A stretch of DNA of 64,000 nucleotides from Amycolatopsis sp. (GCF_025464955.1 NZ_JAODNM010000137.1:1-64000), one strand, 5' to 3'. Counted from the stretch's first letter, positions 40,807-54,491 are shown. The notes: a model not told the origin generated them from the letters alone. Made by a program: numbers and translations.

Positions 40807-41571
40807 TCAAAAGCGGTTTTCGGGCGGGGCGTCCTGGTTCAACGCCGTGTCGATGGTCAGCGCGGCGGCGACGACCAGCGTGGCCAGCGGATCCTGCAGC
40901 GGACGCGGGATGTGCACCGCGTAGTTGTCCGCCGTCGACCACCTCCTGTCGAACAGGCTCTGAAACTTCTTGTCCACCCGCGCGATCTGGTTGCCTGCCT
41001 GGTCGGTGACCTCGAAGTCCCAGGACAGCCAGTTTTCCGCGGTGATCGCGCCGACGGGCTGTCCGTTGACCGTGAAGTCGAACCGGATCTTGCCGAAGAC
41101 GTTCGCCTGCACGATCTCGCCGATCGGGGAGTCGTCGGCCCTGGTCACCAGGAACTTCGACTTGATCACCTTCGCCGGCCGCATGACCTTGAACATCGTG
41201 CTGTTGCTGGCGTCGCGGATCTCGAACTTGTGCGTGAGGAACTGGTCGTACTTGGTGAACAACCGGATCGCTTTCTGCATCCCGCCCTGGCCGACCTCGA
41301 TGATGCTGCCGATCCGCTGGCCTGCCTGATTGCTCACGGTGTACTCGTTGGTCAGCTCGAACATTTTCGCGCGCTGGTTCACCAGCAGCACGGGTTCGCT
41401 GAACAGCGTCCCGCCGGTCGGCCTGGTATAGGCGGCGGGTGCGTGCTGCGGGGGCTGAGCCTGCTGCGCGGGCTGCGTGCTCGACGTCCACGTGCGCCCG
41501 TCCCACCACCGGAGCAGCTGGGGTGCCTGCTGATCCGGGTACCAGCCTGGCGGGGGCGGAGGGTTCGTCAT
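40807..41571 (-). CDS. DUF2510 plus phospholipid-scramblase-like protein
   Basis: PPGWYPDQQAPQLLRWWDGRTWT (DUF2510); LFTKYDQFLTHKFEIRDASNSTMFKVMRPAKVIKSKFLV scramblase-like. Confidence 0.88.
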   Translation of the reverse strand: MTNPPPPPGWYPDQQAPQLLRWWDGRTWTSSTQPAQQAQPPQHAPAAYTRPTGGTLFSEPVLLVNQRAKMFELTNEYTVSNQAGQRIGSIIEVGQGGMQKAIRLFTKYDQFLTHKFEIRDASNSTMFKVMRPAKVIKSKFLVTRADDSPIGEIVQANVFGKIRFDFTVNGQPVGAITAENWLSWDFEVTDQAGNQIARVDKKFQSLFDRRWSTADNYAVHIPRPLQDPLATLVVAAALTIDTALNQDAPPENRF

Positions 41572-41679
41572 GCGGGGGAAGCGTAGTGGCCGCGTGCGTG
41601 CCGTGGACCCGGATCCCTGATACGCGGCGAATGTCCGGTCCAGCGTGGGGCCGCGCGCGTCCGGCCGCGCCGACCAAGG

Positions 41680-42729
41680 ATGATGCCGGATGTGAATGAC
41701 CAAGCTTGGCCCGTCGGCGTCGCCACCGGTATCGGTTCGATGCCGGGTGAGCGCCCGATCGAGGCGGCGGCCGTCGTTTTCGGCGAGCTGCCGGAGATCC
41801 CGTACCTGCCCGAGTTGCCCGCGCGGGGCGTCGGGGCCGACATGCTGGGCCGGACGGCGGCGCGGCTGGTCGACATAGCCGTCGACGTCGTCCCCAGCGG
41901 TTACCGCGTCACCGCGCACCCCGGCCGCGTCCATCGGCGCGCCCACGACTTCCTCCAGTGGGACCTCGACGCGTTCGAGGAGGCGTCGCAGCGGTCCGGG
42001 CTCGCGCTACCGGTCGTCAAGACGCAGCTCGCCGGGCCGTGGACGCTGGCCGCCGGGGTCGAGCTGGCCCGTGGACACCGCGTCCTCACGGACAAAGGCG
42101 CGTTGCGCGACTTCGCCGAGTCGCTGCTCTCCGGGCTCGCCGCGCACGTCGCCGACCTGACCTCCCGCGTCGGCGCGCCCGTGATGGTCCAGTTCGACGA
42201 GCCGACGCTGCCCGATGTCCTGGCGGGCTCGCTGTCGACGCCGTCGGGCTACGGCACGGTCCGCTCGGTGCCGGCCGCGGAGGCCCGCGCGCTGCTCGCG
42301 ACGGTGATCGAGGGCGCGAAGGCCATCACCGGGCAGCCGGTGATCGTGCACTGCTGCGCCGCCGAACCGCCGATTCCCCTGCTGCGCTCGGCCGGCGCGG
42401 ATGTGCTCTCGCTCGACCTCACGTTGGCCGACATCACCGACGCCCGGCTCCTCGACGCGCTGGGTGAGGCGTGGGACGACGGCACGGTGTTCGCGCTCGG
42501 CCTGGTCCCGTCGCTCGCCCCGGAGCAAAGCCCCCAGCTGCACGACGTCGCCAAGCCGGCGCTCGACCTCGTCGACAGGCTCGGCTTCGACCGCGAGTTC
42601 CTCGCCACCAGAGCCGCGGTCACGCCGACCTGCGGGCTCGCCGGCGCGACCGAGACGTGGGCGAAGGAAGCGCTGAAGCTCAGCCGGGACCTCGCCAGGG
42701 CGTTCGTCGAGCCCCCGGAAACCTGGTAG
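41680..42729 (+). CDS. MetE-like cobalamin-independent methionine synthase family protein (Rv3015c-like)
   Basis: VATGIGSMPGERPIEAAAVVFGELPEIPYLPELPARGVGADM; VIVHCCAAEPPIPLL. Confidence 0.88.
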   Translation: MMPDVNDQAWPVGVATGIGSMPGERPIEAAAVVFGELPEIPYLPELPARGVGADMLGRTAARLVDIAVDVVPSGYRVTAHPGRVHRRAHDFLQWDLDAFEEASQRSGLALPVVKTQLAGPWTLAAGVELARGHRVLTDKGALRDFAESLLSGLAAHVADLTSRVGAPVMVQFDEPTLPDVLAGSLSTPSGYGTVRSVPAAEARALLATVIEGAKAITGQPVIVHCCAAEPPIPLLRSAGADVLSLDLTLADITDARLLDALGEAWDDGTVFALGLVPSLAPEQSPQLHDVAKPALDLVDRLGFDREFLATRAAVTPTCGLAGATETWAKEALKLSRDLARAFVEPPETW

Positions 42730-42733
42730 CGCC

Positions 42734-42799
42734 GGCAACTCGCCGTCGAGTTGCGGTAGTTGCGCACGCTAAGTACCGCAACTCGCCGTCGAGTTGCGG
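42734..42799. repeat. Family A palindromes, two dyads
   Basis: GCAACTCGCCGTCGAGTTGC...CACGCTAAGTACCGCAACTCGCCGTCGAGTTGCGG. Confidence 0.9.
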
Positions 42800-42800
42800 T

Positions 42801-43361
42801 TCAGCGCTGGGTGATGTCGACGTTCGCGAAGTCGACCTTGAAACCGTTGCCGTCAGGGGACGCGCACATGACTCCGGCGAACACGTCGGGCTCGGCGGGG
42901 AAGTACGCGAGACGCGCCATGGTGACCGGCTCCGCCCCCTCGACGCCGTAGCGAACGGTGACGGTGTCGCCGGTGCGATCCACCGAGATCGTCACCGACC
43001 CGGGTGAACCCGGCAGCGAGACCACCGACCAGTCCGAGACGTCCCTTGTCACGACGACGCTGAGCAGCTGCTCGCCGCCGACGTATTCGATCCCGGTCTT
43101 GACCCAGTTACGTTCGTCGATCCGCAGCAGCACCCCGGCCTGGTCGTAGAGGTCGGTGTACGCGCCCGAGAACGTCGTCGTGAGGGTGAATTCCCCGGTC
43201 AGCGTGCGGCCGAGCGCGTGGCCGGTGTCCCGGATGAAGCCGTAGTGCGTCGTGCGCCAGAAGTCCGTGCGGGGCGACGTCGTGACGGACAGCCCGTCGC
43301 CGGCCTCCCAGGACGCGGGCGGGTTCAACCAGGACCAGTCGTCGGAACCGAAAACCTTCAT
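42801..43361 (-). CDS. DUF1349 family protein
   Basis: KTDFWRTTHYGF-like region; FSGAYTDLYDQAGVLLRIDERNWVKTGIEYVGG. Confidence 0.92.
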   Translation of the reverse strand: MKVFGSDDWSWLNPPASWEAGDGLSVTTSPRTDFWRTTHYGFIRDTGHALGRTLTGEFTLTTTFSGAYTDLYDQAGVLLRIDERNWVKTGIEYVGGEQLLSVVVTRDVSDWSVVSLPGSPGSVTISVDRTGDTVTVRYGVEGAEPVTMARLAYFPAEPDVFAGVMCASPDGNGFKVDFANVDITQR

Positions 43362-43460
43362 GCACCCAAGTTGCCACGAAGTGTCGGACCCGGCGCGTAG
43401 CGTGTCGGGAAATCGACCGCTTCGAACCGTCGTTTCAGAACCGAGGTATCCGAGCAGACC

Positions 43461-46835
<3,375 letters not shown>

Positions 46836-46879
46836 TCCCGCGCCACAACGTGGGTCACAAGGGCTGTCGGTAGCCGAGC

Positions 46880-46998
46880 GTGGGACTCGGCGCCCTGAAC
46901 GTGGGACTCGCCGGGCCGGAGTGTGGGACTCGCCGATGTGCTGTGCGAGTCCCACGTTCAGCGAGGGCGAGTTCCACAGTCAGACCGGCGAGTCCCAC
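46880..46998. repeat. Family D cluster: GTGGGACTCG / CGAGTCCCAC multi-copy inverted and direct repeats
   Basis: Five exact copies of the 10-mer (three +, two -) plus one near copy (CGAGTTCCAC) in about 120 bp. Confidence 0.9.
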
Positions 46999-47165
46999 AC
47001 CCAGCTCCGGACACCGGCATTCGCCGTACACCGACCCGGCCCTTGCTGCGGTAAAACGCAGCCAGTCCACAGCAACCAGCACCCACACATACGACCGAAG
47101 AACCACGAAAGTGCCCTCCTTGCAGACGCTGAGCATCGCACCTCGGCGGCGAGTTGCGGTGAAAC

Positions 47166-47819
47166 TCAGCTGTCCAGGACGACGGAGACGATGCCGGCGA
47201 AATGGGCGAGGCGGGCGACTTCGGCCGCGCGGAACATCGGGCCGCCGGGGCGGCCGACCAGCAGTGCTTGGTCCGGCTTGCCCAGCGGGGTCGCGGCGAG
47301 TTCGGTGCCGAGCTCCTGCCAGGTTTCGGGGACCCACGAGTCCTCGGCGTCGAGGACGGTCGCGCGCTCCAGCGGGAGCCACGGAATATCGGTGATCTCG
47401 GTCTCGGGCGCAGCGCTCGAGGACGCGAGCCGGTGCACCCCGTTCTCGGAGTACTGGAGCACCAGTGACCAGCCCGCGCGGATGATGCGGGGGACCCCTT
47501 CGGCCAGGATGGCGAGGCCGGAGGCGGGCTGAGCTGCGATCTCCTCGACGAGTTCGAGCTCGCGGTGGGTGTCGAGCACACCGGCGTAGGGGCGTACGGC
47601 GTCGACTTCGACACCTTCGACGCTCTCCGCCGCGGTGATCAGCGCGTCCGGCAGCCTGCCGGACGGGAGTTCGACCACCAGGTCGTCGATCGCGATGCCG
47701 TTTCCGCGCTCGACGACGTCGACGCTGAGGATGTCCGCCCCGACCGTGCCGAGGGCGGTGGCCACCGCGCCGAGAGTCCCAGGGCTGTCCGGGAGTTGCA
47801 CCCGGATCAGGAAGGACAA
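47166..47819 (-). CDS. ACT-domain protein (Rv3013-like)
   Basis: MSFLIRVQLPDSPGTLGAVATALGTVGADILSVDVVERGNG. Confidence 0.9.
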   Translation of the reverse strand: MSFLIRVQLPDSPGTLGAVATALGTVGADILSVDVVERGNGIAIDDLVVELPSGRLPDALITAAESVEGVEVDAVRPYAGVLDTHRELELVEEIAAQPASGLAILAEGVPRIIRAGWSLVLQYSENGVHRLASSSAAPETEITDIPWLPLERATVLDAEDSWVPETWQELGTELAATPLGKPDQALLVGRPGGPMFRAAEVARLAHFAGIVSVVLDS

Positions 47820-48100
47820 CGTCCGCCCCTCTCACTTGTGGCGTCCCAGCCTTGCCGTGGGACGCGCTAGCCGGGCGCCGATTCTGACAGACCCGGAACG
47901 ATGATGGGAGCCGTAGCCCGTCCTGCGGGATTACGAAGTCATTCCGGCCGAATCACCGTTACGGTAGCGAATCAGTCGGGTGAACGCAGATCGCGCGGGC
48001 CACCCCTGCGATAACCCAGTCGAGTCGACGCGGGCCTTCGCCATAGACTTGCACCTTCGAACAGCGTCCGACCAGCACACCACCCTCCGGAGTTATTCGC

Positions 48101-48397
48101 GTGCCCAACATTTCCCGCGACGAGGTCGCACACCTGGCCGAGCTGGCCAGGCTGGCCGTAACCGACGATGAGCTGGACATGTTCGCCGGCCAGCTCGACC
48201 AGATCCTGGACGCGGTGGCCAAGGTGAGCGAGGTCGCCGGGGCGGACGTGCCCCCGACCTCGCACTCCGTTCCGCTGACCAACGTGTTCCGTGACGACGT
48301 CGTGACGCCGGGTTTGACCCAGGCGCAGGCGCTGTCGGGGGCGCCGTCCGCCGAAGAAGGCCGGTTCCGGGTGCCGCGGATCCTGGGGGAGGAGTAG
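48101..48397 (+). CDS. gatC: Asp-tRNA(Asn)/Glu-tRNA(Gln) amidotransferase subunit C
   Basis: [33 protein letters not shown]. Confidence 0.97.
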   Translation: MPNISRDEVAHLAELARLAVTDDELDMFAGQLDQILDAVAKVSEVAGADVPPTSHSVPLTNVFRDDVVTPGLTQAQALSGAPSAEEGRFRVPRILGEE

Positions 48398-48400
48398 ACC

Positions 48401-49918
48401 GTGTCCGAGCTCATCAAGATGACCGCCAGTGAGCTGGCGGCGAAGATCCAGTCGCGTGAGGTGTCCGCGGTCGAGGTCGCGCAGGCGCACCTGGACCGGA
48501 TCGCCGAGGTCGACGGCGACGTTCACGCGTTCCTCCACGTCGACACCGAGGGCGCGCTCGCCGCGGCCCGCACGGTCGACGCCGACGTGGCCGACGGCAC
48601 ACAGCCGGCCTCCGCGCTGGCCGGGGTTCCGCTCGCGCTGAAAGACGTGCTGACCACCAAGGGCATCCCCACGACTGTCGGGTCGAAGACCCTCGAGGGC
48701 TGGATCCCGCCGTACGACGCCACGGTCACCCGCCGGCTGCGCCAGGCGGGTGTCGTCATCCTCGGCAAGACCAACATGGACGAGTTCGCGATGGGCTCCT
48801 CCACCGAGAACTCCGCGTACGGCCCGACGCACAACCCGTGGGACCTCGCGCGCATCCCCGGCGGCTCCGGCGGTGGCTCCTCGGCGTCGCTGGCGGCCTT
48901 CGAGGCTCCGCTGGCCATCGGTACCGACACCGGCGGCTCGATCCGCCAGCCGGGCTCGGTGACCGGCACCGTCGGCGTGAAGCCCACCTACGGCGGTGTG
49001 TCCCGCTACGGGCTCGTCGCGTTCTCGTCGTCGCTGGACCAGGCCGGGCCGTGTGCCCGGACGGTCACCGACGCCGCGCTGCTGCACGAGGTCATCGCCG
49101 GGCACGACCCGCTCGACTCGACCTCGATCGACGCGCCGGTGCCCCCGGTCGTCGCCGCTGCCGCCGCAGGCGCCCGCGGTGATCTGAAGGGCGTCCGCGT
49201 CGGGGTCGTCAAGGAGTTCAACGGCGACGGCTACCAGGGCGGTGTCCTGAGGTCGTTCGAGAAGGCCGTCGAGCAGCTTCGCGCGCTGGGCGCCGAGGTC
49301 ATCGAGGTCTCCTGCCCGAACTTCGTCTACGCGCTGCCGGCGTACTACCTGATCGCGCCGAGCGAGTGCTCGTCCAACCTCGCCCGCTTCGACGCCATGC
49401 GGTACGGGTTGCGTGTCGCCGACGACGGTCAGCACAGTGCCGAAGAGGTCATGGCGCTCACCCGCGAAAAGGGCTTCGGTGCCGAGGTCAAGCGCCGGAT
49501 CATGCTGGGCACGTATGCGCTGTCGTCGGGCTACTACGACGCGTACTACGGCTCCGCGCAGAAGGTGCGCACGCTGATCACGCGCGACTTCGACGCGGCC
49601 TTCGAAAAGGTCGACGTGCTGGTCTCGCCGACCACGCCGACGACGGCGTTCAAGATCGGCGAGCGCGTCGACGACCCGATGGCGATGTACCTCGCCGACC
49701 TGTGCACCATCCCGTCGAACCTGGCGGGCAACGCGGCCATGAGTGTCCCCAGCGGACTGTCCGATGAGGACGGTCTCCCGGTCGGCCTGCAGATCATGGC
49801 CCCCGCACTGGCCGACGACCGGCTCTACCGGGTCGGCGCGGCGTACGAAGTCGCCCGGAACGACGCGGCCGGCGGGTCGCTCGTACACCAGGTCCCCAAC
49901 CTGGGAGCGGCGAAATGA
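48401..49918 (+). CDS. gatA: Asp-tRNA(Asn)/Glu-tRNA(Gln) amidotransferase subunit A
   Basis: Amidase signature [31 protein letters not shown]. Confidence 0.98.
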   Translation: MSELIKMTASELAAKIQSREVSAVEVAQAHLDRIAEVDGDVHAFLHVDTEGALAAARTVDADVADGTQPASALAGVPLALKDVLTTKGIPTTVGSKTLEGWIPPYDATVTRRLRQAGVVILGKTNMDEFAMGSSTENSAYGPTHNPWDLARIPGGSGGGSSASLAAFEAPLAIGTDTGGSIRQPGSVTGTVGVKPTYGGVSRYGLVAFSSSLDQAGPCARTVTDAALLHEVIAGHDPLDSTSIDAPVPPVVAAAAAGARGDLKGVRVGVVKEFNGDGYQGGVLRSFEKAVEQLRALGAEVIEVSCPNFVYALPAYYLIAPSECSSNLARFDAMRYGLRVADDGQHSAEEVMALTREKGFGAEVKRRIMLGTYALSSGYYDAYYGSAQKVRTLITRDFDAAFEKVDVLVSPTTPTTAFKIGERVDDPMAMYLADLCTIPSNLAGNAAMSVPSGLSDEDGLPVGLQIMAPALADDRLYRVGAAYEVARNDAAGGSLVHQVPNLGAAK

Positions 49919-50106
49919 TCAAGGTCAAAGGACTCCTGGGCGTGGCGATTTCGATCCTCGGCGCCGTCGGCGCCATCACGAACGTCCGCGCGGCGAAGGA
50001 CAAACAGGACAAGCTGGTGCTGGCCAACGCGGGTGCGAGCGCGCTCGCCGCGACCACCGGTGTCCTGCTGGCTCTCCGGAGCCTCCGGAAAGAAGGCGGG
50101 AAATGA
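49915..50106 (+). CDS. 63-aa small hydrophobic protein within the gatCAB operon
   Basis: ATGA overlap with gatA stop and ATGA overlap with gatB start; [63 protein letters not shown]. Confidence 0.8.
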   Translation: MIKVKGLLGVAISILGAVGAITNVRAAKDKQDKLVLANAGASALAATTGVLLALRSLRKEGGK

Positions 50107-51605
50107 CGGCCGTGGCTGAACTGATGGACTACGCCGAGGTCGTGGAGCGCTACGACCCGGTCCTCGGGCTCGAGGTACACGTCGAGCTGAACACCAACAC
50201 CAAGATGTTCTGCGGCTGCCCGACCACCTTCGGTGGCGAGCCGAACACCCAGGTCTGCCCGACCTGCCTCGGCCTGCCCGGTTCGCTGCCGGTCGTCAAC
50301 GGCAAGGGCGTCGAGTCGGCGATCCGGATCGGTCTCGCGCTCAACTGTGAGATAGCCGAGTGGTGCCGGTTCGCGCGGAAGAACTACTTCTACCCGGACC
50401 AGCCGAAGAACTTCCAGACCTCGCAGTACGACGAGCCGATCGCCTTCAACGGCTACCTCGACGTCACCCTCGACGACGGTGAGGTCGTGCGCATCGAGAT
50501 CGAGCGCGCGCACATGGAGGAGGACACCGGGAAGTCGCTGCACAAGGGCGGCGCCACCGGTCGTATCCACGGTGCGGACTACTCGCTGCTCGACTACAAC
50601 CGGGCCGGTGTACCGCTGATCGAGATCGTCACCAAGATCATCCCGGGGCACGGCGAGCGCGCTCCCGAGGTCGCCCGCGCGTACGTCAGCGCGCTGCGTG
50701 ATCTGCTCAGCGCGCTGGACGTCTCCGATGTCCGGATGGACCAGGGTTCGCTGCGGTGCGACGCGAACATTTCGTTGATGCCGAAGGGTTCCGACGAGCT
50801 CGGCACGCGGACCGAGACCAAGAACGTCAACTCGCTGCGCAGCGTCGAGCGGGCCGTCCGGTACGAGATGACCAGGCAAGCCGCGGTGCTCGCGGGCGGT
50901 GGCAAGGTCAAGCAGGAGACGCGGCACTTCCAGGAGGGCGACGGCACGACTTCGTCCGGTCGTACCAAGGAGACCGCCGAGGACTACCGGTACTTCCCGG
51001 AGCCAGACCTGGTCCCGATCGCGGCTTCGCGCGAGTGGGTCGAGGAGCTGCGCAAGACGCTTCCCGAGATGCCTTCGGAGCGCCGCAAGCGCATCCAGAC
51101 CGAGTGGAACCTCTCCGACGAGGAGCTGCGGGATCTGCTCAACGTCGGCGCGGTCGACCTGGTGTCGTCCACTGTGGACAATGGAGCGACCCCGGACGAA
51201 GCCCGCTCGTGGTGGGTGAACTTCCTGTCCCAGGAGGCGAACACCCGCGAGGTGGAGCTGGCTGAGCTGGCCATCACGCCGAAGCAGGTGGCCGAGGTCA
51301 TCGCGCTGGTCAACTCCGGTGAGCTGACGCACAAGCTTGCTCAGCAGGTCGTGCAGGGCGTTCTCGAGGGCGAAGGCGAGCCGGCCGACGTCGTCGAGAA
51401 GCGCGGGCTCAAGGTCGTGTCCGACGACTCGGCGCTGCTCGCCGCGATCGACGAAGCGCTGGCCGCCAACCCCGACGTCGCGGAGAAGATCCGCGGCGGC
51501 AAGGTGCAGGCCGCCGGAGCGATCGTGGGTTCGGTGATGAAGGCGACCAAGGGGCAGGCCGACGCCAAGCGTGTTCGCGAGCTGATCATCGAGCGTCTGT
51601 CCTGA
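50103..51605 (+). CDS. gatB: Asp-tRNA(Asn)/Glu-tRNA(Gln) amidotransferase subunit B
   Basis: [47 protein letters not shown]. Confidence 0.98.
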   Translation: MTAVAELMDYAEVVERYDPVLGLEVHVELNTNTKMFCGCPTTFGGEPNTQVCPTCLGLPGSLPVVNGKGVESAIRIGLALNCEIAEWCRFARKNYFYPDQPKNFQTSQYDEPIAFNGYLDVTLDDGEVVRIEIERAHMEEDTGKSLHKGGATGRIHGADYSLLDYNRAGVPLIEIVTKIIPGHGERAPEVARAYVSALRDLLSALDVSDVRMDQGSLRCDANISLMPKGSDELGTRTETKNVNSLRSVERAVRYEMTRQAAVLAGGGKVKQETRHFQEGDGTTSSGRTKETAEDYRYFPEPDLVPIAASREWVEELRKTLPEMPSERRKRIQTEWNLSDEELRDLLNVGAVDLVSSTVDNGATPDEARSWWVNFLSQEANTREVELAELAITPKQVAEVIALVNSGELTHKLAQQVVQGVLEGEGEPADVVEKRGLKVVSDDSALLAAIDEALAANPDVAEKIRGGKVQAAGAIVGSVMKATKGQADAKRVRELIIERLS

Positions 51606-52096
51606 AGTATTTTTCCTTCGCACGCGTCAGCCGGCGCGAGTGGCTCGGCCTCGGTGCCGGGCTGCTCGCGCTGGTTTCGCTGTTTCTGCCGTGGTCGACG
51701 CTGAGCGCGAGCGCTTCGGACGTCGAGGCGGGGCTGAAGGCGTTGCCGGCTGACGATGTCGTCCGCAGCGGGTTCATGTCGAGTTTCGTGGCGTGGGTCC
51801 CGCCGATTCTGCTGCTGCTCGTCAGCATCGCGGTGGTGCTGTTCGGGCAGGTCCGCAAGGCTCGCGAGAGCGGTCTGCCGCAGCTGTGGCTGGTCGCCGC
51901 GGCCGCGATCCTGCTGCTGATGGTGATCAGCTGGTTCGTGATCGCGCTGCAGTTCGACAGCGACCAGCGCGGCCTGTTCGACGCCGGCGGCATCGTGATC
52001 CGCGCGGGTTACGGACGCTACATCGGCGTCGCGTGCGGCGGCGTCTCCGTCGTCGTCGCCTTTCTCGACGCCCGTTCCACCCGCGTCCGCCGCTAA
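51602..52096 (+). CDS. Small integral membrane protein downstream of gatB
   Basis: [20 protein letters not shown]...[17 protein letters not shown]...[22 protein letters not shown]. Start uncertain (ORF open from 51602). Confidence 0.65.
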   Translation: MKYFSFARVSRREWLGLGAGLLALVSLFLPWSTLSASASDVEAGLKALPADDVVRSGFMSSFVAWVPPILLLLVSIAVVLFGQVRKARESGLPQLWLVAAAAILLLMVISWFVIALQFDSDQRGLFDAGGIVIRAGYGRYIGVACGGVSVVVAFLDARSTRVRR

Positions 52097-52190
52097 CGGC
52101 AAGGACCGGGCGAATGGGTACTCCCTTGCTGATCCGAGGGTTGGTCGTGTCGTGTCGGTACGCGGTGACAGACGTTTTCGGGTTGCGTCT

Positions 52191-52202
52191 GAAAGCGCTT
52201 TC
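52191..52202. promoter_or_regulatory. LacI-family-type operator GAAAGCGCTTTC
   Basis: Perfect 12-bp palindrome upstream of the Gfo/Idh gene. Confidence 0.65.
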
Positions 52203-52251
52203 TGGATACCGTCGGGGCGGTTCCGCCAAGCGTGAGAAGAGGTCGGTAACG

Positions 52252-53388
52252 ATGAGCGTGCCCACCCTGGGTGTCATCCTGAACGGCGCCACCGGCCGGA
52301 TGGGCTACCGCCAGCATCTGGTCCGTTCGGTGCTCGCCATCCGCGACCAGGGCGGCGTCGAGCTCGCCGACGGACGTCGTGTGCAGGTCGAGCCGCTGCT
52401 CGTCGGGCGCAGCGCCGACAAGCTGAGGGAGATCGCCGAGCGGCACGGGGTGACGCGGTGGACGACCGACCTCGACGGCGCGCTGTCCGACGACACGACG
52501 TCGATCTACTTCGACGCCCAGATCACCTCCGCCCGTGAGAAGGCGGTGCGGGCGGCGATCGCCGCCGGAAAGCACATCTACGCCGAGAAACCCGTCGCGG
52601 AAGCCGCGGGCGACGCGCTCGCGCTGGGCAAGCTGGCGGACGACGCCGGGGTTGTCCACGGGGTCGTGCACGACAAGCTGTTCCTGCCCGGGTTGCTGAA
52701 GCTGCGCAGGCTCATCGACGGCGGGTTCTTCGGGCGGATCCTGTCCGTGCGCGGGGAGTTCGGCTACTGGGTGTTCGAGGGCGACTGGCAGTCCGCCCAA
52801 CGCCCGAGTTGGAACTACCGCGCCGAGGACGGCGGTGGGATCGTGCTCGACATGTTCTGCCACTGGAACTACGTGCTGGAGAACCTCTTCGGCCGGGTGC
52901 AGGCCGTCACGGCCAAGGCTGTCACGCACGTGGCGGAGCGGTGGGACGAGCAGGGCGAGCCGTACCCGGCGACCGCGGACGACTCGGCGTACGGCATCTT
53001 CGAACTCGAATCAGGCATCATCGCGCAGATCAACTCTTCGTGGTGCGTGCGCGTCAACCGCGACGAACTCGTCGAGTTCCAGGTCGACGGGACCGAGGGC
53101 AGCGCCGTCGCGGGACTCCGCAAATGCCGCGTGCAGCACCGGTCCGCGACGCCGAAACCCGTCTGGAACCCGGACCTGCCCGCCACCGAATCCTTCCGCG
53201 ACCAATGGACCGAGGTCCCGGACAACGCCGAGTTCGACAACGGTTTCAAGGCGCAGTGGGAGCAGTACCTCCGTGACGTTGTCGCCGGACGCCCGCACGT
53301 CTACGACTTCTTCGCCGCCGCACGCGGTATCCAACTCGCCGAAGCGGGCCTGACCTCGTCGGCCGAAGGCCGCCGGGTCGTGCTCTAG
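52252..53388 (+). CDS. Gfo/Idh/MocA family oxidoreductase
   Basis: LGVILNGATGRMGYRQHLVRSVL; AGKHIYAEKPVAEAAGDAL. Confidence 0.93.
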   Translation: MSVPTLGVILNGATGRMGYRQHLVRSVLAIRDQGGVELADGRRVQVEPLLVGRSADKLREIAERHGVTRWTTDLDGALSDDTTSIYFDAQITSAREKAVRAAIAAGKHIYAEKPVAEAAGDALALGKLADDAGVVHGVVHDKLFLPGLLKLRRLIDGGFFGRILSVRGEFGYWVFEGDWQSAQRPSWNYRAEDGGGIVLDMFCHWNYVLENLFGRVQAVTAKAVTHVAERWDEQGEPYPATADDSAYGIFELESGIIAQINSSWCVRVNRDELVEFQVDGTEGSAVAGLRKCRVQHRSATPKPVWNPDLPATESFRDQWTEVPDNAEFDNGFKAQWEQYLRDVVAGRPHVYDFFAAARGIQLAEAGLTSSAEGRRVVL

Positions 53389-53480
53389 CCCGGGTGTTTC
53401 ATGGAGTGCGACCGACGTCAGCCTCGCGCTCGAAGACGTTATGGAGCTGGCAGCCTCCGGCCGCACTGACATTCCTCGTC

Positions 53481-53843
53481 CTAGATGTGCGACGTGCGGT
53501 TGGCGTTGATCTCCTCGTGGTGCGCCATGGCCCACTCGGCCAGGGAGATCACCAGCGGTAGCAGCGTCCGCCCCAGCTCGGTCAACTCGTACTCCACCCG
53601 CGGCGGCACCTCCGCGTAGGCCTTGCGGCCGGCCAGGCCGTCCTCGACCAGGTGCTTGAGCGTCAGGGTGAGCATTCGCTGCGAGATGCCCGCCACGGCC
53701 TCCTCCAGCTTGCCGAACCGCAGCGGCCCGCCACGCAGCGTGCCGATTACCAGCAGACTCCACTTGTCGCCGATGCGATCCAATACCTCCCGGACCGCGC
53801 CGCCCTCGGGTATCCGCATCGCATTCCCTGTGACTTGCGTCAT
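53481..53843 (-). CDS. HxlR family regulator
   Basis: VREVLDRIGDKWSLLVIGTLRGGPLRFGKLEEAVAGISQRMLTLTLKHLVEDGLAGRKAYAEVPPRVEYELTELG. Confidence 0.93.
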   Translation of the reverse strand: MTQVTGNAMRIPEGGAVREVLDRIGDKWSLLVIGTLRGGPLRFGKLEEAVAGISQRMLTLTLKHLVEDGLAGRKAYAEVPPRVEYELTELGRTLLPLVISLAEWAMAHHEEINANRTSHI

Positions 53844-53948
53844 ACAGAAGCCTCCTTCCTGGATGCATACATCACTGTGCCTTTTGTCGCCGCCCCAACG
53901 CTCACACATGATGTGGCTACGCACAAATGGTAAGGATTGGGGAATACG

Positions 53949-54317
53949 GTGAACATCACACTTTGGACCGTGCAGGGCCTGCTCGCCTTCGTTTATCTCG
54001 CCGCAGGCGGACTCAAGGTCGTTCGGCCGCGCGAGCAGCTCGTGACATCGGGCCGACTCGACTGGATGAAGGACAACTCCGATGCGGCCGTGAAAGCGAT
54101 CGGCGCGGTCGAGATCCTCGGCGCACTCGGCCTGATCCTGCCCGGGCTGACCGGCATCGCCTCCATCCTGGCCCCGATCGCGGCGGTCGGTCTGGTCGTC
54201 GTGCAGGTCGGCGCACTCCGCGTGCACCTGACCCGCAACGAGCGGCAACCTTTGCCCGCCAACGCGATCCTCCTGCTGCTCGCGGCCTTCGTCGCGATCG
54301 GCCGCTTCGTGGGCTGA
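53949..54317 (+). CDS. DoxX-family membrane protein
   Basis: VNITLWTVQGLLAFVYLAAGGLKVV...AIGAVEILGALGLILPGLT; divergent from HxlR. Confidence 0.88.
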   Translation: MNITLWTVQGLLAFVYLAAGGLKVVRPREQLVTSGRLDWMKDNSDAAVKAIGAVEILGALGLILPGLTGIASILAPIAAVGLVVVQVGALRVHLTRNERQPLPANAILLLLAAFVAIGRFVG

Positions 54318-54491
54318 AAATCTCGCAATACCTGCGCTGAGCTGATTGCGCGGGCCGACGAGGCTTATGCGTCAGTGAAGGGATACGTGCGCTCCTAGGG
54401 GTTCACCGACACGCCCGTATCCTGAAACAACTCACCACAAGATCAACAAGGTCGAGGCAAGATCAACGCACCATCGCGCGAAAGGCCGCGG

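Noticed and set aside
46861-47000. CRISPR array made of the GTGGGACTCG repeats
   Set aside because: Units are short, alternate in orientation and are irregularly spaced; no cas genes in the window. Better described as a palindromic repeat cluster.
49794-51623. 609-aa minus-strand ORF antisense to gatB, and similar large shadow ORFs (44089-45954, 47972-49888, 60066-61739, 30310-31818, 34808-36727, 33552-35453, 5761-7017, 28525-29907)
   Set aside because: Low-complexity Arg/Ala/Gly/Val/Asp-rich translations opposite well-identified genes, as expected from GC3 bias in high-GC DNA; no recognisable domains.
54318-54491. Direct repeat AAGATCAAC near 54440-54470 as a transposon scar
   Set aside because: Only two 9-bp copies, no transposase fragment or terminal inverted repeats recognised.
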